The notes under the pieces are model-generated. The model saw nothing but the letters and a program-made list of their open reading frames with translations, did not search any database and was not told where the DNA came from. The position numbers and the translations under genes were made by a program. Of a stretch of DNA of 29,998 bases, positions 22,248-29,998 are shown one piece after another. Position 1 is the stretch's first letter. Each line of letters begins with the position of its first letter. The DNA is from CAVVYJ01 sp963752495 (GTDB lineage: Bacteria; Pseudomonadota; Gammaproteobacteria; Burkholderiales; Methylophilaceae): positions 1 through 29,998 of the forward strand of contig CAVVYJ010000006.1 in NCBI GenBank assembly GCA_963752495.1, written 5' to 3'.

Positions 22248-23963
22248 ATATGCCGCAAACAAACTTTGCAGCAACCTTGACCATCCGAGCAGGTTCAGCG
22301 CGCAAAAGCGCAAGCCAACCAAAGCAAGCAGCCTTTGCTGCAAGCGTTAGAGGAAGCCTCTGGCTTGCAACCGGATGATTTTATGCAGGCGCTTGGGGCA
22401 TTGATGCATTATCCCGTGCTCGGCATTTTGCAGCTTTATGAAATGCAGCCAGATTTTGCCGTGCTACCGTTTGCAGAAGCCAGCAAGTTAGCCTGTGTGG
22501 CAGTGCGTGATGAAGCGAATGCGCTGTTTTTGGTGTGTGCTGACCCTTTTGATCAAAATCTGCAAGGCAAGTTAGATTTAATCGTTAAAGCACCAGCAAG
22601 CTGGGCCTTGGCACATAGCCAAGATTTAAGCGTGTATTTAGCACATCACGAAGAAAATATGCGCGCCATGGACGGCATTCTCAACAGTGAAGCCGATGCG
22701 AATAAAACCGAAACCGGCATTGAGGATATTTCACTACGCTCGATTAGCGAAGATACCAGCCCCGTAGTTAAATTTGTACGCTCTACCTTGTACGATGCGC
22801 TAAAAGCAGGCGCGAGCGATATCCACATGGAGACAGACCCACATGGCTTAAGCGTGAAATATCGTATTGACGGCGTGCTAAGCCACGTTGGAGGTATTCA
22901 AGGGATTGCACAGGCCGAGCAAGCGATTTCACGCATTAAGGTGATGTCCGAATTAGACATCGCGGAAAGAAGGGTTCCGCAAGATGGCCGCTTTAAGGTG
23001 TTGGTAGGCGGTGATAGTCAGGCACGCCAGAACATGTCGCGCGAGGTGGATTTGCGGGTATCCATTATGCCCAGCGTGTTTGGCGAAGATGCAGTGCTGC
23101 GTATTTTAGATCGCAAAGCGTTGAGCGAAGAAGCCAAAGGGTTAAGTTTAGATGTGCTGGGGTTTGAGCCGCAGATTATGGCGCGTTTTAGGCTGCTGGC
23201 TGAAGAGCCTTATGGCATGCTACTGGTCACAGGCCCAACAGGTAGCGGTAAAACTACTACCTTGTACGGCATTATTTCAGAAATCAATCATGGTGAAGAC
23301 AAAATTATCACGATTGAAGACCCGGTGGAATATCAATTGCCGGGTGTGCTGCAGATTCCTGTGAATGAGAAAAAAGGCCTGACGTTTGCGCGTGGCTTGC
23401 GCTCTATATTGCGGCACGACCCGGACAAAATCATGGTGGGGGAAATTCGCGATAGTGAAACTGCGCAAATTGCCGTGCAATCAGCGCTCACTGGCCATTT
23501 GGTGCTAACCACCGTGCATGCCAATAACGTATTTGATGTGATTGGGCGTTTTACCAATATGGGTGTGGATGCTTATAGCTTTGTTTCTGCCATGAACGGT
23601 ATTTTAGCGCAGCGCTTGGTGCGCATCACCTGCGCCCATTGCGCGGTGGTGGATACGCCTGATGCAGCATTAATCGCAAAATCCGGCTTAACAGCAGAAC
23701 AAGCCGCAGGCTTTAACTTTAAAAAGGGTAAAGGTTGCGGTCAATGCCATGGCAGCGGCTACAAAGGCCGCAAAGCCATTGCAGAGATGCTCTGTTTTAA
23801 CGATGAAATTCGCGAACTGATAGTCACCCGCGAGCCTGTGCGTAAGATAAAAGAAGCTGCGCGTAAGAATGGCACCACAAGTATGCGCGAGGCCGCGCTG
23901 GAGCTGGTGAAACGTGGCGAGACAACTTTGCAGGAGATTAACCGTGTTACCTCATTGGTTTAA
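22244..23963 (+). CDS. gspE: GspE/PilB-like assembly ATPase, apparent frameshift near the N-terminus
   Basis: Cytoplasmic hexameric ATPase that drives pseudopilus assembly. The conserved part has Walker A GPTGSGKTTT, Asp box IITIEDPVEYQLPG, Walker B IMVGEIRDSETAQIA, His box LTTVHANN, and a zinc-binding four-Cys motif (CAHC and later CGQCHGSG). The expected start is the ATG at 22244 overlapping the gspF stop. That frame stops at 22374-22376, while the homologous N-terminal reading (SEQVQRAKAQANQSKQPLLQ) lies in another frame beginning between 22278 and 22335. So there is one apparent frameshift near 22275. If real, translation would have to start internally (TTG at 22335). Sequencing error is more likely because the rest is intact. 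Confidence 0.9.
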
Positions 23964-24847
23964 TGTGATTTCTAATCTTTTTTATCACGATGAGCTACGC
24001 GTGCTTGTTGGGCAGCAATGCATTGAGTTGTGGCGGCTTAGAGGCTTGCGTGGCTTTAAACCAAAATTAGCACACCAACAAACAGTGAATGTGACAGAAG
24101 AACATGCTGCGACTTCGCCCGATGATTGGCAAGGTGGTAGTTAAGCGTTTGCAAGCTTTGCTTAAAGAGGATAAATGGCAGGCAGGTAGCGCAACGGTCA
24201 TTTTATCCAGCCATTTTATGCGCTATGCGGTGATTCCGTGGAACAGCGAAATTACCACAGCTGGTGAACGCCAAGCCTACTTGAATCACCATTTTGTGAT
24301 GACTTACGGCGATGCGGTTAAAGCCTGGAATATGCGCATGGATGAGGCAAGTTATAAAAAATCCGCACTGGCAAGCGCAATGCCAGCAGGGTTGCAAACT
24401 GCCTTAAAAGAAACTTTCGCCAACACCAAGGCTAATAACCGCACCAGACTTGCAGCAATCTACCCTTACTTAATGCTGGCTGCCAATCAAGCTTTGGGTG
24501 TGAATAGATTGATTCATAACTGCTGGTTTGTAGTGGTTGAAAGCCAGCGTTTAACTTTATCGCTCATTGAAAATGGTGAGTGGCAAGTAGTGAGAAGCTT
24601 ACCCTTGGAGAGCGACGTTGCAGCACAGATTGAAGCGTTAATCCTGCGCGAAATGATGCTGGAAAACGTAAGCATCAAACAAGCGGAAAGCAGAAAGAGT
24701 CATCCTGTATTAATGCATTGGTCAAAGGTTGACGAAGTGAAAACTATTGAAATAAATCATCGTCGTGTAGTGAATGTGGTCTCAAGTCAGCATCCCGAAA
24801 GCAGGCGCTCGGGCGCACAACAAATTATGCACTGGGCGACGAGATGA
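23944..24847 (+). CDS. PilM/GspL-like assembly protein, apparent frameshift
   Basis: The gene starts at GTG 23944 with AGGAG at 23932-23936, overlapping the end of gspE by 20 bases. It reads as LPHWFNVISNLFYHDELRVL to about 24130, then shifts frame and continues to 24847 as VKRLQALLKEDKWQAGSATV. An extra G or GT in the GGTGG tract near 24131 would explain this. The pattern of an initial small sheet, an ILSSHFMRYAVIPW strand and no membrane helix resembles the actin-like cytoplasmic PilM/GspL part. Placement between the ATPase and a PilN-like gene supports this, since PilM couples to PilN. Identity is by context plus weak motif and is not certain. Confidence 0.6.
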
Positions 24848-25362
24848 ACACTATTAGCATTAACCACGCGCAGCATGCTAACGCCAGCAATAGGCTGGCA
24901 AGAACTTTGTTAATAGCGGGTTTGTGTGCCTTTATCGGGACTTTTATCTTTTTGAGACAAATGACAACTGAGAGTGAATCGATAAAAGCTCAACTAGAAA
25001 CGCTTGTGCTACCAAAAACGGCTAGTGCCACATCAAGCAAGCGGTTGCCTGATGCAAAGGCGCTTGCGGAATTAGAAGTGATTAATGAGGTGGTTAGTGA
25101 AATTTTATTGCCCTGGCCAGCATTATTTAATGCACTAGAAAAAGCCAATCAGGATGACGTTAAGTTGCTTGCGGTTGAACCTAAGATGCAAGATCGCAGC
25201 ATGCGCATTACAGCAATGACCTTTGACGTTGAACACATGCAGGCATACATCAAGCGTTTAAGCACACAAGATACGCTGAAGCAGGTGAACTTAATTTCTA
25301 CAGAGTCGGTTGAAGTGGCTGGTATCACGGCCATGCAATTTGAATTGAATGTGGGTTGGTGA
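24844..25362 (+). CDS. PilN-like bitopic inner membrane protein
   Basis: A 172-residue protein with an N-terminal cytoplasmic tail, one membrane helix (about residues 21-41), a helical segment and a small periplasmic ferredoxin-like domain (LLAVEPKMQDRSMRITAMTF; MQAYIKRLSTQD). This is the layout of PilN and the GspL periplasmic part. Its ATG overlaps the stop of the preceding gene (ATGA), showing translational coupling. With the PilM-like and PilO-like proteins it should form the alignment complex linking the ATPase to the secretin. Sequence signatures are weak; context carries the call. Confidence 0.7.
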   Translation: MNTISINHAQHANASNRLARTLLIAGLCAFIGTFIFLRQMTTESESIKAQLETLVLPKTASATSSKRLPDAKALAELEVINEVVSEILLPWPALFNALEKANQDDVKLLAVEPKMQDRSMRITAMTFDVEHMQAYIKRLSTQDTLKQVNLISTESVEVAGITAMQFELNVGW

Positions 25363-25367
25363 GCACC

Positions 25368-25937
25368 ATGAGTTTGATTGCTGCAACGGATAATGAAAAA
25401 ATTGAGTGGATGCAATTTCAGTTGCGCCAGTTTGGCTGGCAGGGCGGGTTTGGTTTGCTTTTGATATTAGGTGCAGCATGGTTGTTGCTTGCCTTCGTTT
25501 TGCCTAAGACAAATGAGATAGCAGATCTCAATTCGGAAATGCACAAGTTAAGCACTATGCCGGCCAAACTTGCGCAGACGGATGATAAAAAAGAACGCTT
25601 GGACATGGTGCAGCGTTTTTATGCATTTTTGCCTATGGACGATGAGGCAAATAACAAGATTGCAGAAATTCTAGATGCTGCGAAACTTGAAGGGCTGGTT
25701 GCTAACAAAACGGAATATAGATTACAAAAAATACCTGCTAGTGCAATTTCCAGTTATCAGATCAACATGCCTGTTTTGGGTTCTTATATTCAAATCCGCC
25801 AGTTTATTAAGCATGTATTAAATGCGCATCCAAGTCTGGCTTTAAACGCAATTAATCTTAAACGCGATGATGTGAACAACGAAGCGGTAGAGGCAAATAT
25901 TCAGCTGACCTTGTATTTAAAAAGAGCAAAAAGCTAG
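25368..25937 (+). CDS. PilO/GspM-like inner membrane protein
   Basis: About 189 residues from the ATG at 25368, which has GGTGAG at 25357-25362; the frame is open back to a TTG at 25356. It has one membrane helix (FGLLLILGAAWLLLAFVLP), a coiled-coil segment, and a periplasmic domain with the PilO-like VLGSYIQIRQFIKHVL motif. It follows the PilN-like gene with little or no gap. PilO and PilN heterodimerise, so the two probably act as a pair. Confidence 0.75.
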   Translation: MSLIAATDNEKIEWMQFQLRQFGWQGGFGLLLILGAAWLLLAFVLPKTNEIADLNSEMHKLSTMPAKLAQTDDKKERLDMVQRFYAFLPMDDEANNKIAEILDAAKLEGLVANKTEYRLQKIPASAISSYQINMPVLGSYIQIRQFIKHVLNAHPSLALNAINLKRDDVNNEAVEANIQLTLYLKRAKS

Positions 25938-25941
25938 CCAT

Positions 25942-26451
25942 ATGAAAGTGATTAAGAAATATGTAATTTGGTTGTGTTTGACGCTGACATTGTTGGCTAC
26001 TTATTGGACGGCCACGCAAGAAAGTAGCGACTCAGAAGACTTGTTGGCAGTGCCGCAATCTCAACTGCTATCTCAAAGGCACGTGCAGTCTGCGGATTTG
26101 CTACCAGATGCGCAAGATACTAAGGCAGAAGTTTTAATGCAACGGCCACAAATTAACGATGCGCCAGTGAATTTATTTTCTGCACTCGTACCTCCACAGG
26201 CACTCGCTGCAAATGAATCTTTGGCAGAAATTCCGCAAACTCCCGCAAACCCATACAGTTACGCGGGTAAGGTGGTGGAGGATGGGCAAGTAATGGTTTT
26301 TTTGACAGATGGCACGAACAACCATGTGGTTAAAGCGGGCGATGTGATTGATGGCGTGTGGAAAGTGCTAGCAATTCGTCCGCCACAACTTATTTTGAAA
26401 TACGTGCCGCTAAAAACAGAAGTGAATATTGAAATTGGAGTTTTAAGTTGA
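25942..26451 (+). CDS. PilP/GspC-like periplasmic connector
   Basis: A 169-residue protein with an N-terminal membrane helix (residues 7-25), a low-complexity linker and a C-terminal beta domain beginning at NPYSYAGKVVEDGQVMVFL. The domain has the VVKAGDVIDGVWKVLAI pattern common to PilP and the GspC homology region, which contact the secretin N-domains. It starts four bases after the PilO-like gene. The type II versus type IV assignment is not resolved by sequence alone. Confidence 0.7.
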   Translation: MKVIKKYVIWLCLTLTLLATYWTATQESSDSEDLLAVPQSQLLSQRHVQSADLLPDAQDTKAEVLMQRPQINDAPVNLFSALVPPQALAANESLAEIPQTPANPYSYAGKVVEDGQVMVFLTDGTNNHVVKAGDVIDGVWKVLAIRPPQLILKYVPLKTEVNIEIGVLS

Positions 26452-28418
26452 GTTTAATACGAGTAATGGTGCTTGTGCTGGCTGCACTTACGGTGAGTTG
26501 TGCCGAGATTCAAACGCAAGCTAAGCAGGATGACGCACAGCGCGATTTTGAGCAAGTCAGACAGATGCTTTATAGCGGCGACACCGAAGCGGGGTTGACC
26601 AAGTTAAAGGCGCTCAGTGCTGCGCACCCTGAAAATGCGCAATACCGCAACACCTTAAAATTGCAACAAGATATGCAGATTGCGGGTTTGCTAAAAACTG
26701 CTGAGGTGCAATGGCAACAAAATCAATTAGCCGAGGCGGAAGCTAGCTATCGCCAAGTGTTGGCGCAAGAGCCAAGTAATATGCGGGCTACAGAGGGTTT
26801 GCGCAAACTCACATTGTCGCAAAATCACGCCATGATGCTGGTAAATGCTCAGGCCGCAATGGACAAGCAAGAACCTGAATCTGCAAAAAGTATTGTTCGT
26901 ACAATTTTGGCTGAAGATGCCAACAACCCGGCTGCTCGGTCGCTATACGAAAAACTGGATAAGCAAAGTACGGATAAATTAACCACTGTGCCAAAGATTA
27001 TTTCTGCGTTTAAAAAGCCAATTACGTTGGAGTTTAAAAATGCACCCATTAAAAGCGTGTTTGAGTATATTGGCAAGGCGGCTAGGCTTAATTTTACCTA
27101 TGATCAAGAACTGCATGATGGCTTGCTTACTAGTGTGTTTTTGCGTGATACGCCATTAGAAGAAGCGATCGGGGTGATTTTGACGACGAATCAACTTGGC
27201 AAAAAAGTGCTGAACGAAAATACCTTGCTGATTTACCCGCTAAGTCGCAGTCAGGAATATGTAGAGCTTTATGTACGCAGTTTTTATCTGAATAATATGG
27301 ATGCTAAGCGTGCCATGAATTTGATTAAAACTGTGTTAAAAATTAAAGACGTTTATATTGATGAAAAACTTAATACACTGGTGATTCGTGACTCGGCAGA
27401 GAATATTCAGATTGCCGAAAAACTGATTGCATCGCAAGATTTGGTTGAGCCGGAAGTGATGCTGGAGGTGGAAGTGATGGAAATCAACCGACGTAATCTT
27501 GAGGAAATTGGCATTCGCTATCCCACGCAAGCGAGCGTTGGCGTGCAAGGAAAATCAACCACTACAGACGGTGTAGTGACTACTACGCCAGGAAGGCTTA
27601 CTTTAGCAGAACTGAAAAACTTTAATTCAGGATTGGGTGTTTTTACCATTACCGACCCGGTGCTGGCGCTCAATTTATTGCAGCAGAATACAGACACCAA
27701 TTTACTGGCAAATCCAAAAATCCGAGTAAAAAATCGCGATAAAGCTAAAATTCATGTGGGAGATAAAATCCCCGTGCTTACTAGTGTGGCAAATTCGACT
27801 GGCTTTGTATCGCAAACGGTGAGCTATATTGAAGTGGGTATCAAGCTCGATGTGGAGCCGACGATTTTGCTGCAAGACCAAGTTGCCATCAAGGTAGGCT
27901 TGGAAGTGAGTAATGTCACAGACCAGATTAAAACGGATTCAGGCGTACTGGCTTATACCATTGGCAGTCGTAATGCTAATACTACCCTGCAGCTAAAAGA
28001 TGGTGAAACGCAAATTCTGGCCGGACTATTTAAAGATGACGAACAAAAAATTTCTAACAGTGTGCCAGGGTTATCCAGCTTGCCACTTATCGGTAGGTTA
28101 TTTGCAAACAAAAATAATGATAAGCGCAAAAATGAAATTGTATTGCTGATTACACCACGTATTTTGCATAACATTGCCCCTGCCAATGCCAGTTACACGC
28201 ACTTTCCATCTGGCGTAGTACACTCTAACATGCGTGAGGGTAGGTCAGCAACGCAGCAGTTATCGCAGCCAGTTAGTGCGGTAGTGGTTCCGCCTGTGCA
28301 AACTCCCGAAGCAACACAAGCAAATCAGGCCAAGACAGATCAGGAGTTTGCGAATCAGGTACAGCAACAGAACTCCGAATTGAATGGTTATGGCGGTACC
28401 GAGAATAAAGCGCAGTAA
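26448..28418 (+). CDS. gspD: outer membrane secretin with N-terminal TPR region (GspD/MshL/PilQ family)
   Basis: A 656-residue secretin, started by TTG at 26448 (GGAG at 26437-26440) overlapping the previous stop. The N-terminal signal ends in LTVSC, a weak lipobox. A TPR-like helical region (about 30-175) is unusual for plain GspD. Then an STN/N0-like domain (ITLEFKNAPIKSVFEYIGKAA), an N1-like domain (YLNNMDAKRAMNLIKTVLK) and the secretin core follow. The core has EPEVMLEVEVMEINR, the LLANPKIRVKN strand and VPGLSSLPLIGRLFANK, and the C-terminal tail is Gln-rich. It forms the outer-membrane pore for the pseudopilus system. TPR-plus-secretin is reminiscent of MshL-type or hybrid systems. Confidence 0.9.
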   Translation: MSLIRVMVLVLAALTVSCAEIQTQAKQDDAQRDFEQVRQMLYSGDTEAGLTKLKALSAAHPENAQYRNTLKLQQDMQIAGLLKTAEVQWQQNQLAEAEASYRQVLAQEPSNMRATEGLRKLTLSQNHAMMLVNAQAAMDKQEPESAKSIVRTILAEDANNPAARSLYEKLDKQSTDKLTTVPKIISAFKKPITLEFKNAPIKSVFEYIGKAARLNFTYDQELHDGLLTSVFLRDTPLEEAIGVILTTNQLGKKVLNENTLLIYPLSRSQEYVELYVRSFYLNNMDAKRAMNLIKTVLKIKDVYIDEKLNTLVIRDSAENIQIAEKLIASQDLVEPEVMLEVEVMEINRRNLEEIGIRYPTQASVGVQGKSTTTDGVVTTTPGRLTLAELKNFNSGLGVFTITDPVLALNLLQQNTDTNLLANPKIRVKNRDKAKIHVGDKIPVLTSVANSTGFVSQTVSYIEVGIKLDVEPTILLQDQVAIKVGLEVSNVTDQIKTDSGVLAYTIGSRNANTTLQLKDGETQILAGLFKDDEQKISNSVPGLSSLPLIGRLFANKNNDKRKNEIVLLITPRILHNIAPANASYTHFPSGVVHSNMREGRSATQQLSQPVSAVVVPPVQTPEATQANQAKTDQEFANQVQQQNSELNGYGGTENKAQ

Positions 28419-28420
28419 CC

Positions 28421-28891
28421 ATGAAAAGGTTTAAAGGTTTTACGCTTATTGAGCTGTTGGTAGCACTAGTTCTACTGGCTTTGCTAGTATCTGCCGCAGC
28501 GCCATTGATGCAAATGACAGCTAAACGCAACAAAGAGCAGGAACTCAAAAAAGCATTGTGGCAAATTCGTGACGCGATAGATGCCTATAAAGAAGCGGCA
28601 GATGATGGATTGATTAAAAAATCTGCAGATGAGATTGGTTATCCCGTTTCACTACAGCAATTGGTGGATGGCGTTGAGAATATGCAAGATCCTAAAAAAC
28701 GAAAGCTTTACTTTCTGCGACGCATTCCACGCGACCCTTTTGCACCTACGGATTTGCTTGCAGAAGAGACATGGGGCAAGCGTAGCTACAGCAGTTCTTT
28801 CGACTCACCAAACGAGGGCGATGATGTTTATGATGTGTATTCGTTATCGCGCGAAACTGGCATTAACCAACTACCTTATCGAGAATGGTAA
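28421..28891 (+). CDS. pseudopilin/prepilin-like protein (type II secretion minor pilin)
   Basis: A 156-residue prepilin-like protein with leader KRFKG|FTLIELLVAL, including Glu+5, followed by the hydrophobic helix and a globular part with RIPRDPFAP and YDVYSLSRETG. It starts two bases after the secretin stop. It resembles GspG/H/I-type pseudopilins but cannot be assigned to one class. Confidence 0.85.
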   Translation: MKRFKGFTLIELLVALVLLALLVSAAAPLMQMTAKRNKEQELKKALWQIRDAIDAYKEAADDGLIKKSADEIGYPVSLQQLVDGVENMQDPKKRKLYFLRRIPRDPFAPTDLLAEETWGKRSYSSSFDSPNEGDDVYDVYSLSRETGINQLPYREW

Positions 28892-29274
28892 TACTAAAAA
28901 AATATAAACTAGGCTTTACACTCATAGAAATTTTGGTGGTGCTTGCCATCATTGCGATTTTACTTAGCCTCGTTACTCCGCGTTACTTCAATACGGTTGA
29001 TCGCTCCAAAGAAACTACATTGCGGCATGATTTAGCCACGATGCGAGACGCGATTGATAAGTTCTATAGTGACAATAATGCTTTTCCTGATACGCTGGAT
29101 GATTTGGTTCAACGGAAATATTTGCGCGCTGTTCCCGTTGATCCAATTACGGAAAGCAATGCCACATGGGTTTATACACCACCAGTTGATATCGACACAA
29201 AAGGTGTGATTGCTGATATTCACAGTGGTTCTTCTGCGGTAGCGGCTGATGGAACGCCTTATGCAAGTTGGTAA
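28885..29274 (+). CDS. pseudopilin/prepilin-like protein
   Basis: A 129-residue prepilin-like protein with short leader KKYKLG|FTLIEILVVL (Glu+5 present) and a GspG-like globular domain (NAFPDTLDDLVQRKYLRAVPVDPIT). It overlaps the preceding pseudopilin by seven bases. It is shorter than the GspG at 20576 and lacks that protein's calcium loop, so it is probably a minor pilin. Confidence 0.85.
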   Translation: MVILKKYKLGFTLIEILVVLAIIAILLSLVTPRYFNTVDRSKETTLRHDLATMRDAIDKFYSDNNAFPDTLDDLVQRKYLRAVPVDPITESNATWVYTPPVDIDTKGVIADIHSGSSAVAADGTPYASW

Positions 29275-29746
29275 GTTTGCACATGCGCAGAAAGGCTTTG
29301 TTTTAATCGGTATGCTTGTGCTGATGATGGTAGCGGGCTATGCGTTGGCCGAGGTGAGCACAAAATGGAGTGATGCTGTTAAGCGTGAGCGGGAACAGGA
29401 ACTGCTCAAAGTAGGTGATACCATGCGCAAAGCCATTGGCAGCTATTACAATCAAACACCTGGCGTAGTTAAACAGTTTCCCCCAAACCTCGAAGCTTTG
29501 CTTTATGACGACCGCTTTCCAACGCCCAGAAGACACTTACGTAAACTCTACATTGATCCTGTGACGCAGCGAGAAGGGTGGGGAATATTGGAGGCGCCAA
29601 GCGGTGGTGTGATGGGCGTGTATAGTTTGTCAGACCAATCTCCCTACAAACGTAAAAACTTTAGACCTATCTACAAAGGTTTTGAGAATCAGAAATATTA
29701 CGGTAACTGGTTTTTTGCTTATGTTCCAGATAAGCCTGAGGGGTAA
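29249..29746 (+). CDS. minor pseudopilin-like protein lacking Glu+5 (GspK-like class)
   Basis: A 165-residue protein, with alternative in-frame ATG codons at 29249 and 29261. The cleavage site is KG|FVLIGMLVLMMV. Position +5 is Gly, not Glu, as in GspK, which caps the pseudopilus tip. However, this protein is much shorter than classic GspK, so only the class resemblance is claimed. It overlaps the previous gene by 14-26 bases and ends the pseudopilus operon. No terminator is evident in the following 250 bases. Confidence 0.8.
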   Translation: MERLMQVGKFAHAQKGFVLIGMLVLMMVAGYALAEVSTKWSDAVKREREQELLKVGDTMRKAIGSYYNQTPGVVKQFPPNLEALLYDDRFPTPRRHLRKLYIDPVTQREGWGILEAPSGGVMGVYSLSDQSPYKRKNFRPIYKGFENQKYYGNWFFAYVPDKPEG

Positions 29747-29998
29747 TCCATACTTTCCTTAATTTAGAATTCAATGTGTAGACTTATACTTCGAGTGCAA
29801 CAGCGATAAGCTAAACGAATTAAATAAATTTGCAATGATTTTTGGCTATTGCAATCATAAAACTCGTTCAGCAATATTCTCTTAGGTAGTGCAAAGCATA
29901 TCAACAAAAACATTTACTGCGGTGGCTTCTAGCTTTGTTTGATTTAGGCAAAGCGCCAAAACTTCATCTTGTTTTCGAGTATCAAATCGACGCGCGAG

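Noticed and set aside
29882..29998. Minus-strand frame of 38 codons open to the window edge
   Set aside because: It could be the C-terminus of a neighbouring gene, with a faintly LysR-like ending, but it is too short to support.

Overview
The window looks like part of the chromosome of a fairly low-GC methylotrophic betaproteobacterium, most likely a Methylophilaceae member (Methylotenera/Methylobacillus type). The main evidence is a XoxF-type lanthanide-dependent methanol dehydrogenase, a two-PepSY-domain periplasmic protein resembling the lanthanide-binding protein lanpepsy of Methylobacillus flagellatus, and a MoxY/MoxX-like two-component system. No database search was possible, so family calls rest on motifs and context.

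Layout. Bases 1-16 are the 3' end of a tRNA-Ser gene. Next come a periplasmic beta-propeller protein (179-1246, +) and the convergent lanpepsy-like gene (1320-1841, -), sharing a bidirectional terminator. From 2195 to 10537 runs one tightly packed + strand operon: exbB-exbD-tonB, a complete type I secretion system (ABC ATPase, membrane fusion protein, TolC-like outer membrane protein) and a sensor kinase/response regulator pair. Then come xoxF (11096-12973), a frameshift-riddled TonB-dependent receptor (13320-16967), an unrecognised exported protein (17141-18205), and a split RTX protein with a type I secretion C-terminus (18294-20502). After a strong terminator, 20576-29746 holds a type II secretion/type IV pilus-like operon: gspG, gspF, gspE, pilM/N/O/P-like proteins, a secretin and three further pseudopilins.

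How it may work together. The dedicated TonB complex, type I exporter, exported RTX protein and outer membrane receptor have the same parts list as the Has hemophore system. Here they surround a lanthanide enzyme and a putative lanthanide-binding protein. I infer a lanthanide (or lanthanide/calcium) scavenging system in which a secreted RTX protein may act as a metallophore-like carrier, under a MoxXY-like two-component system.

The strongest sequence evidence for a shared regulon is a 56-bp promoter module found four times (2040, 10578, 10898, 13202). It consists of a TCCYATA/CGGGA dyad, a TTACGM-like -35 and a TATATT/TACATT -10, all at invariant spacing. It lies in front of the exbB operon, xoxF (two copies) and the receptor. 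The upstream xoxF copy is followed by a terminator, suggesting a small RNA. xoxF and the unknown exported protein also share a stem-loop mRNA leader (26 of 30 bases identical).

Caveat: the receptor, the RTX gene, gspE and the pilM-like gene all contain apparent frameshifts, some at homopolymers. Sequencing error is a serious possibility and should be excluded before any is called a pseudogene. I see no insertion sequence, CRISPR array or phage gene.
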